Under the pieces are notes generated by a model. That model saw nothing but the letters and a program-made list of their open reading frames with translations. It was not told the DNA's origin and searched no databases. The translations under genes and the position numbers were made by a program. A stretch of 64,000 nucleotides of DNA from Lanius collurio (taxonomy: Eukaryota > Chordata > Aves > Passeriformes > Laniidae), in contig JACBWW010000029.1 of assembly GCA_020086605.1 (NCBI GenBank), positions 3,837,385 through 3,901,384 of the forward strand. Direction: 5' to 3'. Of the stretch, positions 39,901 to 52,900 are shown piece after piece (position 1 is the first letter of the stretch; every line of letters starts with the position of its first letter).

Positions 39901-41703
39901 CTCTCCTCCTGCCCAGGGAATATGGGGTTCCCTGCTCCTGTCAGGGGCAAATCCCTGTCTCCAGCTCCTCTTAACCCAATGGTAGGGATGCATCCTGAGC
40001 CCATTGCTGTGGGCAGGGGGATTGGTGGCCTCCTGCCTGCTTTTCCCCACCCCCTTCTTCTGGATTGATGGTGTAAGTAGGGCAAACTGCTCTTTATCCA
40101 AGGAAGGGGGTCTCTAGAGGCAGAGATTTCAGGAACACTTTGGAAGTCATGTTTGGTTTGCTGTTTTTTTTCCCCAAATAATAGTTGGCATCACTTGTGC
40201 CAGCATCTGAGCTCCTTCAGGTCCTTGTCTCTCCACACTTCCCATGAGCTGCCATCAGTGAGGTCTGGTCATGGTGTCATTGCCCCGAGCAGAATCCTTT
40301 CATTCTGTCAGGAGGATTGTGGCCAGGTCCTTGAAGCTCTGTTGTGGTATCAATATGTGCTGCTAAACAGGAGAGGGAGAGGTTTTGGCACCTTGAGCCT
40401 GCACTGGGGTTTCTATGTGCAAAGTGTGCTTTGGGAAAACACAGCCAAGTAGTAAACCCAATGAATTTTAACAGAAAATCCAGAGTCATTGTTCATTTCC
40501 AATTTGCCTGGCTGGAAGCAGCGTCCTGTGGTTGTCTCTGGGGACGTGGAAGAGGTTTTCAGATGTGGTTCTGAATCCATAGCATTCATTGCTTTTTGTG
40601 GCACTTCTGACCTCTCTGTTTTTTTTTTTTTCCTTCTTTAAATATAAATAAGGTTTATTTATTTGTTTAAGTATTAGCCAAGTTCTGTATTGTAGGTTAG
40701 TAAAAAACCCCACAATCAGTCCTTGCTATTGAGCAACATTAATTCCTCTAAGGCCTAAGCCTGAGTGAGTTGTAGCTTTTGTTCCTGGAAACTCAAGGAT
40801 TCCTGGGATTCTCACTGGACAATGAGATTATCTATTTTTCTGTGGCTTTGAATTTAACATATTAATTTTCTGCTGCTTGTTGTTTAATCATCCACAGTTG
40901 AAATGCAAACACAGAAGAAATCCTGTTTTTAAAGAGAATTTGAAATGGATTAGAGAACTCTTTCACAAACTATGAAATCTGTTAAAGTTGTATTACATCT
41001 GTACTTTGGTATTTTGCTTTTCACTGTGGATGATGTGAAAAGATAAAATGTAAATTGTCTCAACACATTTGGCAGTTGGAGAAACTGTTCTGAACCTTCT
41101 TATTCATCATTGGCAGGGAGTGCTGTCCTGAATTTCCAGAGTAGAATCAAGGTTTTTGGATTTGGCGTACCCAATTTTGAGTTTTGTCAGGCTGTGATCC
41201 GAGGGTTGTGCAGAGCATCCTCAGCAGTGCCTGTGATCAGAGATGTCATCAGAGGGACTTTACATGGAAAGGATTGTCTGAGAACATTTCTTTTGCAAAA
41301 ATACATGTAAAGCTGATGCCCTGTGCTGTTGTGTGGCTGTCATGGAAGTTGCAGTGGCCCTGGGCAGTGGGGAGAAAGCTTGGGTGGACACAGGTCTCTG
41401 TTCCTGGCCAGCAGCCTCCAGGGTAGAGCCACCCAAGGGAGGAGAAAAGGGCTCACACTGTGGAGTGATGGCAAAGCAGCTTGTCCTACTGGCTCCAAAG
41501 GGGGTGACACTTTGCTGTCCCTGTGGGATGTGCCCAATCTGATGCTCTCAGGAGGACTTTGCCCCGTGGCATTGCCTGTGGAGGGCAGGACTGGCAGTTG
41601 CTGTTTCCTAAGGAATTCCCTTGTTTTGTGGTCTCTTCATCCCTGGCCTCAAGCTGCTGCTTTAACAGCTGGTCCTGTAAGGGCACCTGCCCTGCCTGGC
41701 ACC

Positions 41704-41743
41704 CTGGGGGCTGCCCTGTGGGTCTGGGGGCTGCCCTGTGGGT
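41704..41743 (+). repeat. 20-bp perfect tandem duplication
   Basis: CTGGGGGCTGCCCTGTGGGT occurs twice head to tail without mismatch. It is a local slippage duplication within intron 5. Confidence 0.85.
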
Positions 41744-42889
41744 CTGCACACGAGGGGGATCTCGATGTATCCATCTGTCTGTCTATGCAGTGCTGGGGGG
41801 CACTGCAATGCAGGCATTTAACCTGTTGGCTTTGCAGGCATGAGACTTGTAAAGCCCCAGAACTCGTGTGAGCATGACAGGGACTTGCCTGGTGCCTTCT
41901 CATGGAGCCAGTGGGTGGGTAAACATCCATCTTTCCTGGGAGCATCAGTCCATCCTGGGAGCCTCTGTCCACCTCCTGAGGGTCCTGGGTCAGCGCTGTG
42001 GCTCCGTGTCCTCTCACATTACAGAGCCCTCTCTGTGGCTTTCTTGGCCTGTTACAATACAAATAAATAATCATAACAAAAGCCCATGTGCCTCCTTGGG
42101 AAAATAACAGTTTTCACATGCAGATACTCAGGAAGTTAAAATTGGCAGCTCTGACTAGTCGTGCTGATTTGTCCACACATTTATTCTGATATGATGCTTA
42201 AATGGAATCAGCTTTTGGCTCTAGCACTCGCAAAATGCAGCTTTCCTACCCCCAGTCTCAGCACGAGAGGAGCGGGGATGGGAAATAAGGTCTGTTTCTA
42301 AATGAGTGGGAGAAAAATCAGGTATGTGACTCCTCTAATTCAGACAAGACTGTCTCTCATTGTTTGCCAGTTCAACTACAGCTTCAGTACATGGGAAAAA
42401 TTTCTCTTCCAATTACACAGCAGTTTTGTGGTGGCTGAGTGCTATAAATGGGACTGCCTTGCAGCCAAAGATATCTCATTCATAAATCCCACTGTTCCAC
42501 TCTATAATTTTTCTCTTTTGGATAGATCAGTATTCTGTGGTCATATCAACCACAATCATGCAAGCAAAAATGAGTAGTTAAATATTGTGACAGTCCTATA
42601 AGTCTTCTTAAGGCGCTGTGCATAACACAGTTATTCAAAAGTGTCACTTGGTGCATGGAAGGGAATTGACCCTTTACTAATATTTCCAGTAAAAGCTCTT
42701 GATTAAAAAAAAAAAAAAAAAAAGCCCTGCTGAAGATAATCTGTGCTGGTTGGACAATTTATAAATTTTACTCTAAGTGCCAATATTTTGACACCCATGT
42801 ATACAGACAGAGCTGTACAGAGATACACACAGATCCATTTGGGCTATAAAAATGCAGATGTGGAATACACTCACTCGTATGTTATCCTT

Positions 42890-43925
42890 CGTACTGGGTT
42901 TGCGTGGTGAGATGGGGTTGGGAGCAGGGGGGTTACAGGGGTGACTCCTGTGAGAAGCTGCCAGAAGCTTCCCCTGTGTCTGACAGAGCCAAGGCCAGAG
43001 GCTCTGAGATGAGCCCACTGCTGGCCAAAGCTGAGCCCAGCAGAGATGGTGGTGGCACCTTTGGGATAAGAGAGAAAGGTGAAAAAAACCTGTGGAATTG
43101 CAGCCTGGAGAGAGGAGTGAGAATGTGAGAGAGGAGCAGCCCTGCAGATGCCCAGGGTGGTGGAGAAGGGGGGGGAAGTCATGGTCCAGGTGCTGGAGCA
43201 GAGATCCCCCTGCAGCCCGTGGAGGTCCATAGTGGAGCAGGGGGACGCCCAAGGAAGCTGTGCCCCTGTGGGAATCCCACACTGGAGCAAGATCCTGGCA
43301 GGACCTGTGGACCCATGGAGAGAGGAGCCCAAGCTGGAGAATGTTTGCTGGCAGGACCTGTGACCCCAGCCAGGGGACACACCAGAGTAGCCTGTTCTGA
43401 AGGACTGCACCCCATGGGGAGGGATCCACACTGGAGCAGTTTGCAGAGAACTCCACAGGAGCAGCCCATGGAAAGGACTCACACCAGGGAAATTCCTGGA
43501 GGTTTCCTGTGGAAGGGACCCCACACTGGAGCAGGGGAGTGTGAGGGGTCCTCGCCTGAGGAGGAAGGAGCAGCAGAGGGGACATGTGAGGAAGGGACTG
43601 CAGCCCTCATTCCCTGCCCTCCTGCATTGCTGGAGGTAGAGAAAATTGGGAGTGAATCTGGGAATTGGGAGTGAAGTGAGGAAGGTGTTTTAAGGGGTTT
43701 CAAGATTTGGTTTTATTTCTAACTACCCTACTCTTTTTTGCTTGGCAATGAATTAAGCTGATTTCCCCAAGCTGAGTCTGTTTTGCCTGTGACAGTAACT
43801 GCTGAGGGACCTCCCCCCAGTCCTTGTCTTCACCATGAGCCTTTCATTATATTTTCTCCCCAAATCCAGCTGAGGAGAGGAGGGATAGAGCAGCTTTGGT
43901 GGGCACCCAGGCTCAACCCACCACA
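42890..43925 (+). mobile_element. Solo LTR of an avian endogenous retrovirus (ERVL-like)
   Basis: The 1,036-base element opens with a worn TG end (CGTACTGGGTTTG) and closes with ACCCACCACA. It is flanked by a perfect 5-bp duplication, TCCTT, at 42885-42889 and 43926-43930. Internal hallmarks I recognise from common bird LTRs are the GTGAGAAGCTGCCAGAAGCT block near the start, repeated CACTGGAGCA motifs in the middle, and the GCTTTGGTGGGCACC block at the end. A 5-bp duplication fits ERVL-type integration. No gag, pol or env sequence adjoins it, so the provirus has recombined to a single LTR. The AATAAA expected near 43,750 is altered to AATTAA. Long antisense frames across it are not genes. The family name should be confirmed against a repeat library. 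Confidence 0.85.
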
Positions 43926-46900
43926 TCCTTACATGTTCACTTACTTTCTACAGATTATGTTTATGAATTTAACATGACTCTCCCTCTCTATTTGCTTTCC
44001 CTGGGAACACCTCTAGTCAGAAAGCTAAAAAATGAAATACACATCTAAGGAAATGTTCCCATAAAAGAAATAACTCCCCGATACCAGCTCTCTGTGCTCC
44101 CACACCCATTAGCATTCAGAGCAGCAGCTGCTTAACAGAGAGCCTGTAGAAGAGACCCAGGACTTCCAGCACTCCCAGAGACCCCGTGCCACCCGCTCAG
44201 CTGGTGTAAATTGGGCACTTCAGGGGCAATGGTGGAGCTGAGCTGATTTGCATGAGCTGAGACTGGCACTGACACCGAAATTTGGGGTGACTGAGCAAAG
44301 GCTCACCCTCACGGGTACACACGTGCTGATGCACATCTTCACACGTGTCCTTATGTGCTGGAAGAATGAGGTCCATGGATGCAATTGAGTACCTGAACAT
44401 GACTTTTTTTTCTTCCAAGCCTCCTGCTGATCAAAAATGCACAGAATGGTACTTTTGTTTGCACAACACCCATAATGGATTTTTCTCCTCCCACTGGTAT
44501 CTTCTTCTTCCCCCTTTTTTTAAAATAAACTTAAGCAGAGCTGTCTGTCTAAAGTATATATTCACACCAAGAGGTCTAGTTATCCCATAATAAGCACGTG
44601 TAACTCCCATTAGTGTCAATGAGAACTTCACATGCATATCAAAGGGGAGAATAGATTCATATGCTGTGAGCAGGAGCTGAAATTCAGATTTATAGTTCAT
44701 GTTGTGTTTAATGGATAAATTCTTTGGCAGAGAGCTAAAAACTACGAGGTGTTTATAACATTCCAGGTTCCCTTCCTTTTTAGTTAAAAGCAATAGCAGA
44801 ACAAAAAATGTAACTACCATTCCGTTGTATTAAAAATGTACATATTTACAGCGAGGACTTTTTTTTTTCCCCTTGCTCTTCTGATTTTTCTGTAATGGCT
44901 TTCCTGTTTTTAAAAACTCACAGATAGTGACCTCCAGGGTCTCCGAGGGCTGGACGCACTTGTGTGGCCAGAGACCAAACTAAAATGAAAGATTAAAGCA
45001 ATTCTGAAAGATTTCCTGATAGGCCTCTGCCAGAGCTATTTCAGAAAAAAAGTCCCCTGTCATCTGGCCCTCGGCCATTTCCCGGCCACCTCCGTGGGTG
45101 TGGGGTGGGGAGGCATTTCAGAGCTGCTCTTGGAGTTTCTGTGGAAGTCTTTATTAAATATTTAACCCCTCTACTTTTTTTTCCCTGCCCCTAATTCTGC
45201 AGTGCTGCAAGGAGAGCAGTTTTTCTAAAGGCATCCAGATGCTCTGGTTGCCTGATAATGTGGCTTTTGGGGAGGATGAGCCTTTATGGCACAGATGTGT
45301 TTCATTGATGCTGTGGGGCATCCTTTGTGTGTGGGGGGTGACAGAGGAATGGGCAGATTATGCAGAAATTTTGGCTGGAGGAGGGATGCAGGCTTGGAGC
45401 AGGATTGCAGCCTGTAAGATGTGTCAGGACAGAGGGATTTTGGACCCTCAGCTGCCTCAAACCCACCCTGACATTCCCGTTGCTCTGATAATGCCCAGTC
45501 TCATCCCTCTGTCGGCCACCTTTGGGCTGGATAACTCAATTCTGGCATTTCCCTGCACACCCAGCTGTGTTTCTCCCTTTTTGCCCACTCTGAAGGAATC
45601 ACAGCTCTGGGGACATGGGAGTTCCACTGGTTTTGTGGTTATGGGCAGCAGTATCCAAGCTTTTCTCACTGTGGCAGCGTGTCCCAGCAGTGTGCTGGGC
45701 AGTGACCCTGCAGGGGGACAAGGAGTCCCCAGGCTCCTGCTGTGTTCCCACCTCTGGGAAGTTTGGGCTTTGGCATCCACGCTGTTGTGGTTGAGGTAGC
45801 TCCCTGTGGAGACAGAGATTTTTAGGTTTTTTTGGCAAATAGCTGGATAAACAGACACTTTCCTGATGTTTGAATTGTTGCAAAGAAGTGGCCACTAAGG
45901 AATGGAAGGATGGTCACTGCTGGCTACCAGCTGGGCAAGCAAAGGATTCATCTTTAAATAACTCCTGTTTCAGCCTCTTTCCCACTTGGAAATTATGTTC
46001 TTCTGCATTTCAGCATTACCCAGGATTAGGTATTAAGAAACACAAAGAGAGTTAAACCTTTGGAAAAGGGTTCCTAAGGTGAATTTTGGGGCAGGGATAA
46101 GAGGTAAGCAGAGACCAAGGGCAGCCCAGCCCCAGTTTGCCCCTTGGGCCAAGGAGATGCTCACCCAGGTCTCAGGGCTGAGGGGGAGTTTCAGCCTGCA
46201 ATGTGCTGATAAAGCCAGTTCACTGCCTCCATGGAGGAAAGATACATTTTCTCCACTATTTTAATTAGGTTTTAAGTGGAATGAGCGGCATAAAGTTGTT
46301 TTAAAAAATTGCATAACAGAAACCACAGCTGATCTTTAAAAACTCCTTTTCGGAGGGAAATGGTGATTATAAATAAGAAGGCAGTTTTATAGCTCAATTA
46401 CTTTAGTAACTTGATTTAACAGCTTGTTTTTTAAATCTACACCAAACCTAAGATAAAGGATTGATAATGTAATATGTAGAATACATTCAGCATAAAAACT
46501 GCAAATCCGACATCATACCATTGGAAGAGAAACATAAATGCATGCCGAAGCCTACAGTGGTTTTATTTTAACTAGTATAATATAACAACATGACATGCTG
46601 TGAAAAATAAATAACTTTTGAAAATGCATTTTCCAGGAATGAAAGTAATATTGAAAAATGACTGAAGTAATCACTTTTGTATGGTTTCTGAGAGCCAAAG
46701 AGACAAAAAGAATAATTCAGAACTCAATGCAGTGTTATAGGAAAGCATAAAAGGGTGTTATAAAATACCCTGCTCGAGCCTGTGCTGCGTATCTGCCTAC
46801 GGTCAGATGTGGTGAACTTTGAGTGGTCCCTTTTTCTGTGAATAGTCTTGTTAAAAGTGATGTATCCTGCTATGCATGCAGGCTCTATCCAGCCTTGAAG

Positions 46901-49900
46901 TGACAGAATATGACCTGTAGACAGAGCACATGGGCTTCTGGACTCCTACTAAATGCCATTTTTGCTTTGATTATCATTGTTTGGTGTGGAACAGATCAGC
47001 CACAGTGGAAATCTAATCTGGTTCCCATTAGCCTCAATGGAAACAGCATCATGTCTTCACTTTTTTGGGGGGATTGATTTCTTCCTGAGAAATGTCTCCT
47101 TATGTTATTTGCATGGGACTTCCTATTATATTTTTTAGCACATATTTGTAACCAGATGGGATGCAGTGCTTGCAAGTCTTTGAGTATTTACCTACTGTTT
47201 AATCCTTTTTAGTATTGGAACAGTAATGAAATCGGATTTAGGAATTTTGGGATTTGAATCTTTTCTCAACTCTGCCCCTGTAAATTGGGAATAAATTTCC
47301 TAGAACCAGGAGAACTGGTTATATGTGATACAGAGAGTATTCAAATGGGTGCAACTGCTGCTTACTCCTCTGAATGGTGTTGAAAAAGTAAAGAGATTTG
47401 TACTTTGGGTAGGATACCTCATGTGGAGCCCTCCATGGGATTGAAGTACTCACCTCTTCAGTTAAAGGCACAGAAAATCATGTTTCTGTCCCTTGTGCTT
47501 GCAGCTGGAATAAATATCTGCTCTTGCAGCAGCTTTTCTGTGTCCTGCCTGTGTTTTGGGAAAGGAGGCGGTGCATCATTTCAAAGCCTGTCGATGATGT
47601 GTATAAAGGGGGCGTGAGTTGAGGCATTAAGAAATCCCTGTTGGGCAAGGAAGATCTTTCCTTTGCATGGCTTACATCTCCCCCTGGAATCTGGGCAGGT
47701 GGTGACAGAGTGCTGACACCTTGGTGGCCACGGCTGGCTGGGAGCTCCTGATCCACAGCACCACCAAAAGGGGCTGTGCTGAGCCCTTTGTGTGGTGCCA
47801 AGGAAGAGCCCACGGGCCTTACACCTAAAATTATCTTCTCCTTTATTCCCTTGAATCTTTGCAACCTCCCACTGGGATCAGGCAGGGCTTTGTCAGGCAC
47901 AGCACACAGGAGTGGTGCCTATAGAGTTAAATGTCCAGAAAAAAGTGCTTTATGTGGCTTTATATTAGTTTTAATTTCCTGGTGGAAAAATGCTGTTAAT
48001 CTCTAGTGTTCTCCCTTGCACTGTGTAAAACAGGATATTATACCTATAGCAATATTAGCTCACTTTTATTGAGGAGCTCTTATTTTTGGTGCAAAACAGT
48101 GACTTGAGCATTGTATAAAGTTGGTAGCCTTGTGCCAGGGCAGGTATGAATAGGAATGATTCAGTGTCTGGGGTACACTTAGGACATTCTTTGCATCCTG
48201 TTAATTATGTTAGTTTTGGGATGGACTTGAAAACCCTGTGCTGTGGCAAAAATTGATGTTTTGAAGCTGGAACAAAGAGGTCTGTTAGCTTTGCCTTCCT
48301 CAGGCCTACAGAGGGTTATTTAAATGAAAGAACCCTGGCGCTTTTCTCCCACCATGTTACTGTATGTGTAAAACTGTGTTCAGGCAAGAGGGGGTTAATT
48401 CAATAAAATAAATATAAAATACTCTCCAGGCTGTTGGACAGAGCTGGAAGGGGTCAGAGGTTGCTGAGCTGCTTCACTAGCACACTAATCGATTTGCTGT
48501 CAAGGTAGTGGTGCTGGGGTTTCAAGTAAGAGAAGAATTGAGTGCCGCTCGGGCCCAATTTCCATAATTGCTCACTGCCTTTAGTGTACAACCTTTTATG
48601 AAACACAAAAAATATATCACTGAATTGTATTGATTAGCCATTGGTCTGAATAATTCACTTAGTATTTATTACCTGACCCTCAGAGGTTAAATAAATCCAC
48701 TATCTAACTTTGGCTTGTGAGAAATATTACTTATTCATTGAAATGTGGACTGATTATTACACAATGGGAGTGTATCTTTGTTGTTCTTTTTATGTCCTCC
48801 TGGAAAACTTAGTCCCTGCTGCATCTTAATTGCAATGAGTTAAAACAAATATTTATGGATAGTGAAGAGCATTTTCCAAAATAAACACCAATGAATCTGT
48901 ACTAGCAGAGCTTGGGATTTTTTTGTGAAAGATTTTTTTTTTTCCCTCACCCTGTTGTTTGGGTCACATTTCAGGGTCAAAATTCAAAATCCTCCAAAGT
49001 GAACTTTTATGTGTGATGGTGAAATATATTCATACACAAAGTTTTCACTGTGAGCATCAAGTCTGCATAGCAGCTTTATTGTTTGTGATGGGATCTAAGT
49101 CCATTTTTATAGCACTATTTTTGGATAGCTCCTGAAGGCCGTAAATCTTCCTATCATATTAAACACCCTCTGATAATTAAATTCTCAAAGAAAACAGAAA
49201 CCTTGCCTAACAAGGAAAGATAAAATTTAAACCAGTCAACCATGGACAGCTCTCTGTCATTACAATAAAAATGATTTCACATCACCTTCAAATGTTTTGG
49301 ACATAATCTGCAGGGCACTTTATGGCTTTGTCAAACATTAAGGTAATAATCAATTATTTACCAGAGGACAGTATTTACATATCGCTTTTAGCATTGCTGA
49401 ACAGTCCTTCTTTTGTTGATGAGCTGATATATCTCAAACAAAATAGCATAGCTCTTAAATTTAATTATATACTCATTTACCATATGATCTAGTCATCCAG
49501 ATAAAATTGTTCAGTAGCTTGAAGTATTCCCTCCAAAAAAGATTTCCTAACTTTGTGTAAAGTCTTTCCTCAGTTTCCGGCCTGCATCCTCCAGCATCCC
49601 AAAGTATTGTTTTTGAAGTTTGATGGAATTTGTGTTAGGTCAAGAGGAGGAAACTATGTGAAGCTTTTTTTTTTTTCTCTTTTTTTTTTCCTTTTAAATG
49701 AAATGTAAAGGAAAAACCTAATGTGGTCTCGGTGCTACCTTGTGTTTGTTGATAGCTGTGTGTGTCTGTATCCAGGATCTGGGCTTACAGTTAGCAGCAG
49801 CTCAAAACTCGTGTTGGTGGTGTTATAATACTGAACCTCTTTTCCTGTATCGCATAATGGAAGGAAAAGTCTGTCAGAAAATAATGGGGATATAATATGT

Positions 49901-52900
49901 ACAAGATCCTCTAACATTTACCCAGGTGGCCAACTTCCTGAGCCCTGAGCACGGCGTGACAGCCAGAGGATTTCAGTGCTCCAGACTCCTCCTCAGCCAG
50001 GGATCTGACAGAGTGTCCCAGACCGTGCCTGGGGTCCCCAGTGCTGGGAAAGGGGCAGTGCCACGGCATGTGGGGGCACCCAGGCATGGATTCCCACCTG
50101 GAGTGAGGCACTGCTGCCAGGAAGAGATAATTTTGCATCCATGTGGACCTTCGATTTATAACCTTCTTGCTAAAGTGCTGTGTGCAATGAACTGCCAGGA
50201 AGTCAATTTGTCTGCCTGGTGGGCAGGAGTGGTTTGAGCTCGGTCCCAGGGAGTGCAGAACAGGGATTTTTGTGGGCTGGCTGTCCATGAGGGCTCAGCA
50301 GCAACCACCATGTCCTGTTGGGCTGTTGAGTTCAGACAAACTTCAGTAATGCCTGCTCAGGAACACTTTGCAGGAGCTCAACATGTGGGTGAATTTGGGA
50401 GAGGGATGGAGCAGCTGGAAGTGCTGATGGGGCTTTCAAAGTGGCTGCTAGAGGTGGGAATACCCTGACAGGCATTCATGCCTTTCTTCAGGCCTAAATG
50501 CCTGCACAAGCCTGGCCTTTGGCTAAGCTTGAGGCAGACAAATTCTGCTGGGTATGTTTAAGTGACTGCTTTACACCCAGTTTGTATTAAAGGGGTTTAT
50601 TCCTCAAAGGGATGCCTTAATGTATTTTTCCTCTGTTAAATCATGTCATTTTGTTATTGCCTTTAGTGATAGAAGGGCTATGAAATTCATCTTTCTGTCT
50701 CTGATAAGAAAAGACAAATTGACTTCTTGTGATACCATTCCGTTTTTTCAGGTAAAAACTTTGTAGCTGGGATGCAAAAATGAGTAGGAAAACAACTTGA
50801 AAAAGTTTGTGATGGCATCTCAGGGTAATTCTGCTGTGAGTGTTGAGAGAAATATGCTAGCCAAACAGTCACATTGGGAAAGCTACTTATACAAATGGCA
50901 TTTTAAAGCAAGCTAATGTCATAATAATGTCCATAATAACAAGCAAACAATCTACTAGTAAGAGGATCCTAAACCAGCAGCCCTGTCCTCTGAAGAAAGG
51001 ATTTACATTTCAACTGAAGCCCCCAGTTTTGTTCACTCTAGGAACTCTCTGACCCCTGTGCTCATCACTGTTTCCAAAGTGGTGATGTCCTGGTCCTGGC
51101 TGTGGGCTCTGTGCTCTGCAGTCACCCATCCTCATCTAAGCTGAGTGTAAAACTCTACTAAGATGTATAATGTTTTGTCAGTTTATATTAAAACTGGTGC
51201 TTCTTTTTGATTTTGCTGGCTTTCTCTGGAGAGGAACAAAAAAGAAAAGCAAAAATAGAACAGAAAAGCCTCCTGGCAATCGAGAGTGAACAAGGCTGAT
51301 CCCTGCTCCCAGTTACATTTTAGGAAGGGGTGGAGGGAATCTGAATTTCTTCCAGTGCTGCTCCACTCCTAGCAAAACCAAACAAACATCCAAAAACACA
51401 TCCCAAACAGTGTCCCCTCTCCCTGAGAGCTGCTCCTGTGGAGGGAGCATGTCCAGAGTGGGGCAGAGGCTGGCAGGGCTGAGAGGGGCACTCCTGCCTT
51501 CCCACAGAGAGATCCTTTCCATTTCCCACCTCCCAGGAGGCCCTTGATGGGATGAGGTGAGGAAGGGGAGGCTCCACACATGCTGGGTGTGCAGACCCTG
51601 AAGCTGCTCTGCCCCATGGGGTCGTGCATCCCTCGGTGGTTTCACAGGTGTCACCTTTGGCCCGTGTCAGTCACAGTGGTGCCCACCCTGGTGAGGTGCC
51701 AAAGGTACCCATGGCCATTCACAGCCTTAATCCAAGGAAAAGGGAATGGAATCCATCTCCTTCCCCATCTCTCCTACCTCTCATATGCTTTAATGTGTCC
51801 TGAAATGTGCATTCTCTTTGCCTTTCAGGTTGAACCATAGGCAACATTTGAAAAACTCTGTCAAAACAACTGATATGGGGGGAGAAAGTAATTGTCTTGC
51901 TATAGGATGGTTACCTAGACCTTAAGCAACAGCACAGAGAGGGTTATTTTGTTTGCAATTTAACTAGAAGTGCCCAAGATTTCCCAACTGTTCTATTTTT
52001 GCAAATGTAAAAGTTTCATAAAAGGGTCAGATTTAGGCCCTTGTGTGGGAAACAACTGATACTGCCAGCAACAGGGCAAGATCACTGCTGTGTTGTGGTT
52101 TAAATGTCTTATTGCATTCCAGGCATTGCTGAACTGTATATAGAATGGATGACTTTAAATCTCTAAGACTTTGTGTGAATTAGTAACCTTTTGATTTTGT
52201 TTTAACATTTATATATTATTTTTAACTCTAAATGTTTGTGACTTCTACCCTCCCCCCAGTAAATAGTCAGCTTATAACACAGGAAATTATCGGGGCGGTT
52301 ACAAACAGCTCGTAGGAACAGAGTCCACTTTTCTTTCTCTTTTTGGATTCCTATCTTTTTAATATTTTCATCTGGATGGTTTTGGCTCCAAACTAGAAGT
52401 AAATGGAAAACAGGGAATTGCCATCAGTACAGAAAATATATGGATTTCATGTGCAGTAATGATGTATCTCAGCAGAGTTAGTAAAACTAGAGATGTCACA
52501 TTCACAGCTGGTTAACATTTTACACTTGAAGTCCTCATAACATTTGTATATGTTTCAACACTTCTTTTTTTTTTTTTCCAACTTGGGACCATCTGTATTT
52601 CTCATATGTGATGCTGACTGGGAAGCACAAACTTTCACAGAAACAGCAAATGACTAGTTAGCTCTACCAGATGTCTGTCTCTTCCCACTTTATCACTCGA
52701 GATGCTATTAAATTGAAATTGGGTGGGGGAAACAGTGGACTTCTGAACTAAAAAACGTTCCCCAAAGAAGTTTTAAGTGAAGAATTAGGATCCCAGGGTC
52801 TTTGTTGCATTTAGAATAACAATAATAAGGATGGTGGATTTGTACAGAAGGAAGACTTTTTAAATTTCAAAATAGATAATCATAGACTAATCTAAGCAGG

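Larger units (their letters stand above)
35491..42889 (+). other. EBF1: EBF1 intron 5, second part: no gene seen
   Basis: This intron sequence holds a 19-bp tandem repeat (36340-36434), an inverted repeat (36777-36946), a 20-bp tandem duplication (41704-41743) and an A run at 42705-42723. Segments around 36.3-37.4 kb and 38.3-39.2 kb are GC-richer with overlapping open frames that match nothing known. They may contain worn retroposon fragments I cannot classify. Confidence 0.7.

Noticed and set aside
42773..43585. 270-codon antisense frame
   Set aside because: It lies across the solo LTR and its flank. The LTR is non-coding and the frame resembles no retroviral or cellular protein.
44000..44020. 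TTCCCTGGGAA as an EBF or STAT site
   Set aside because: Spacing fits neither TCCCNNGGGA nor TTCNNNGAA.
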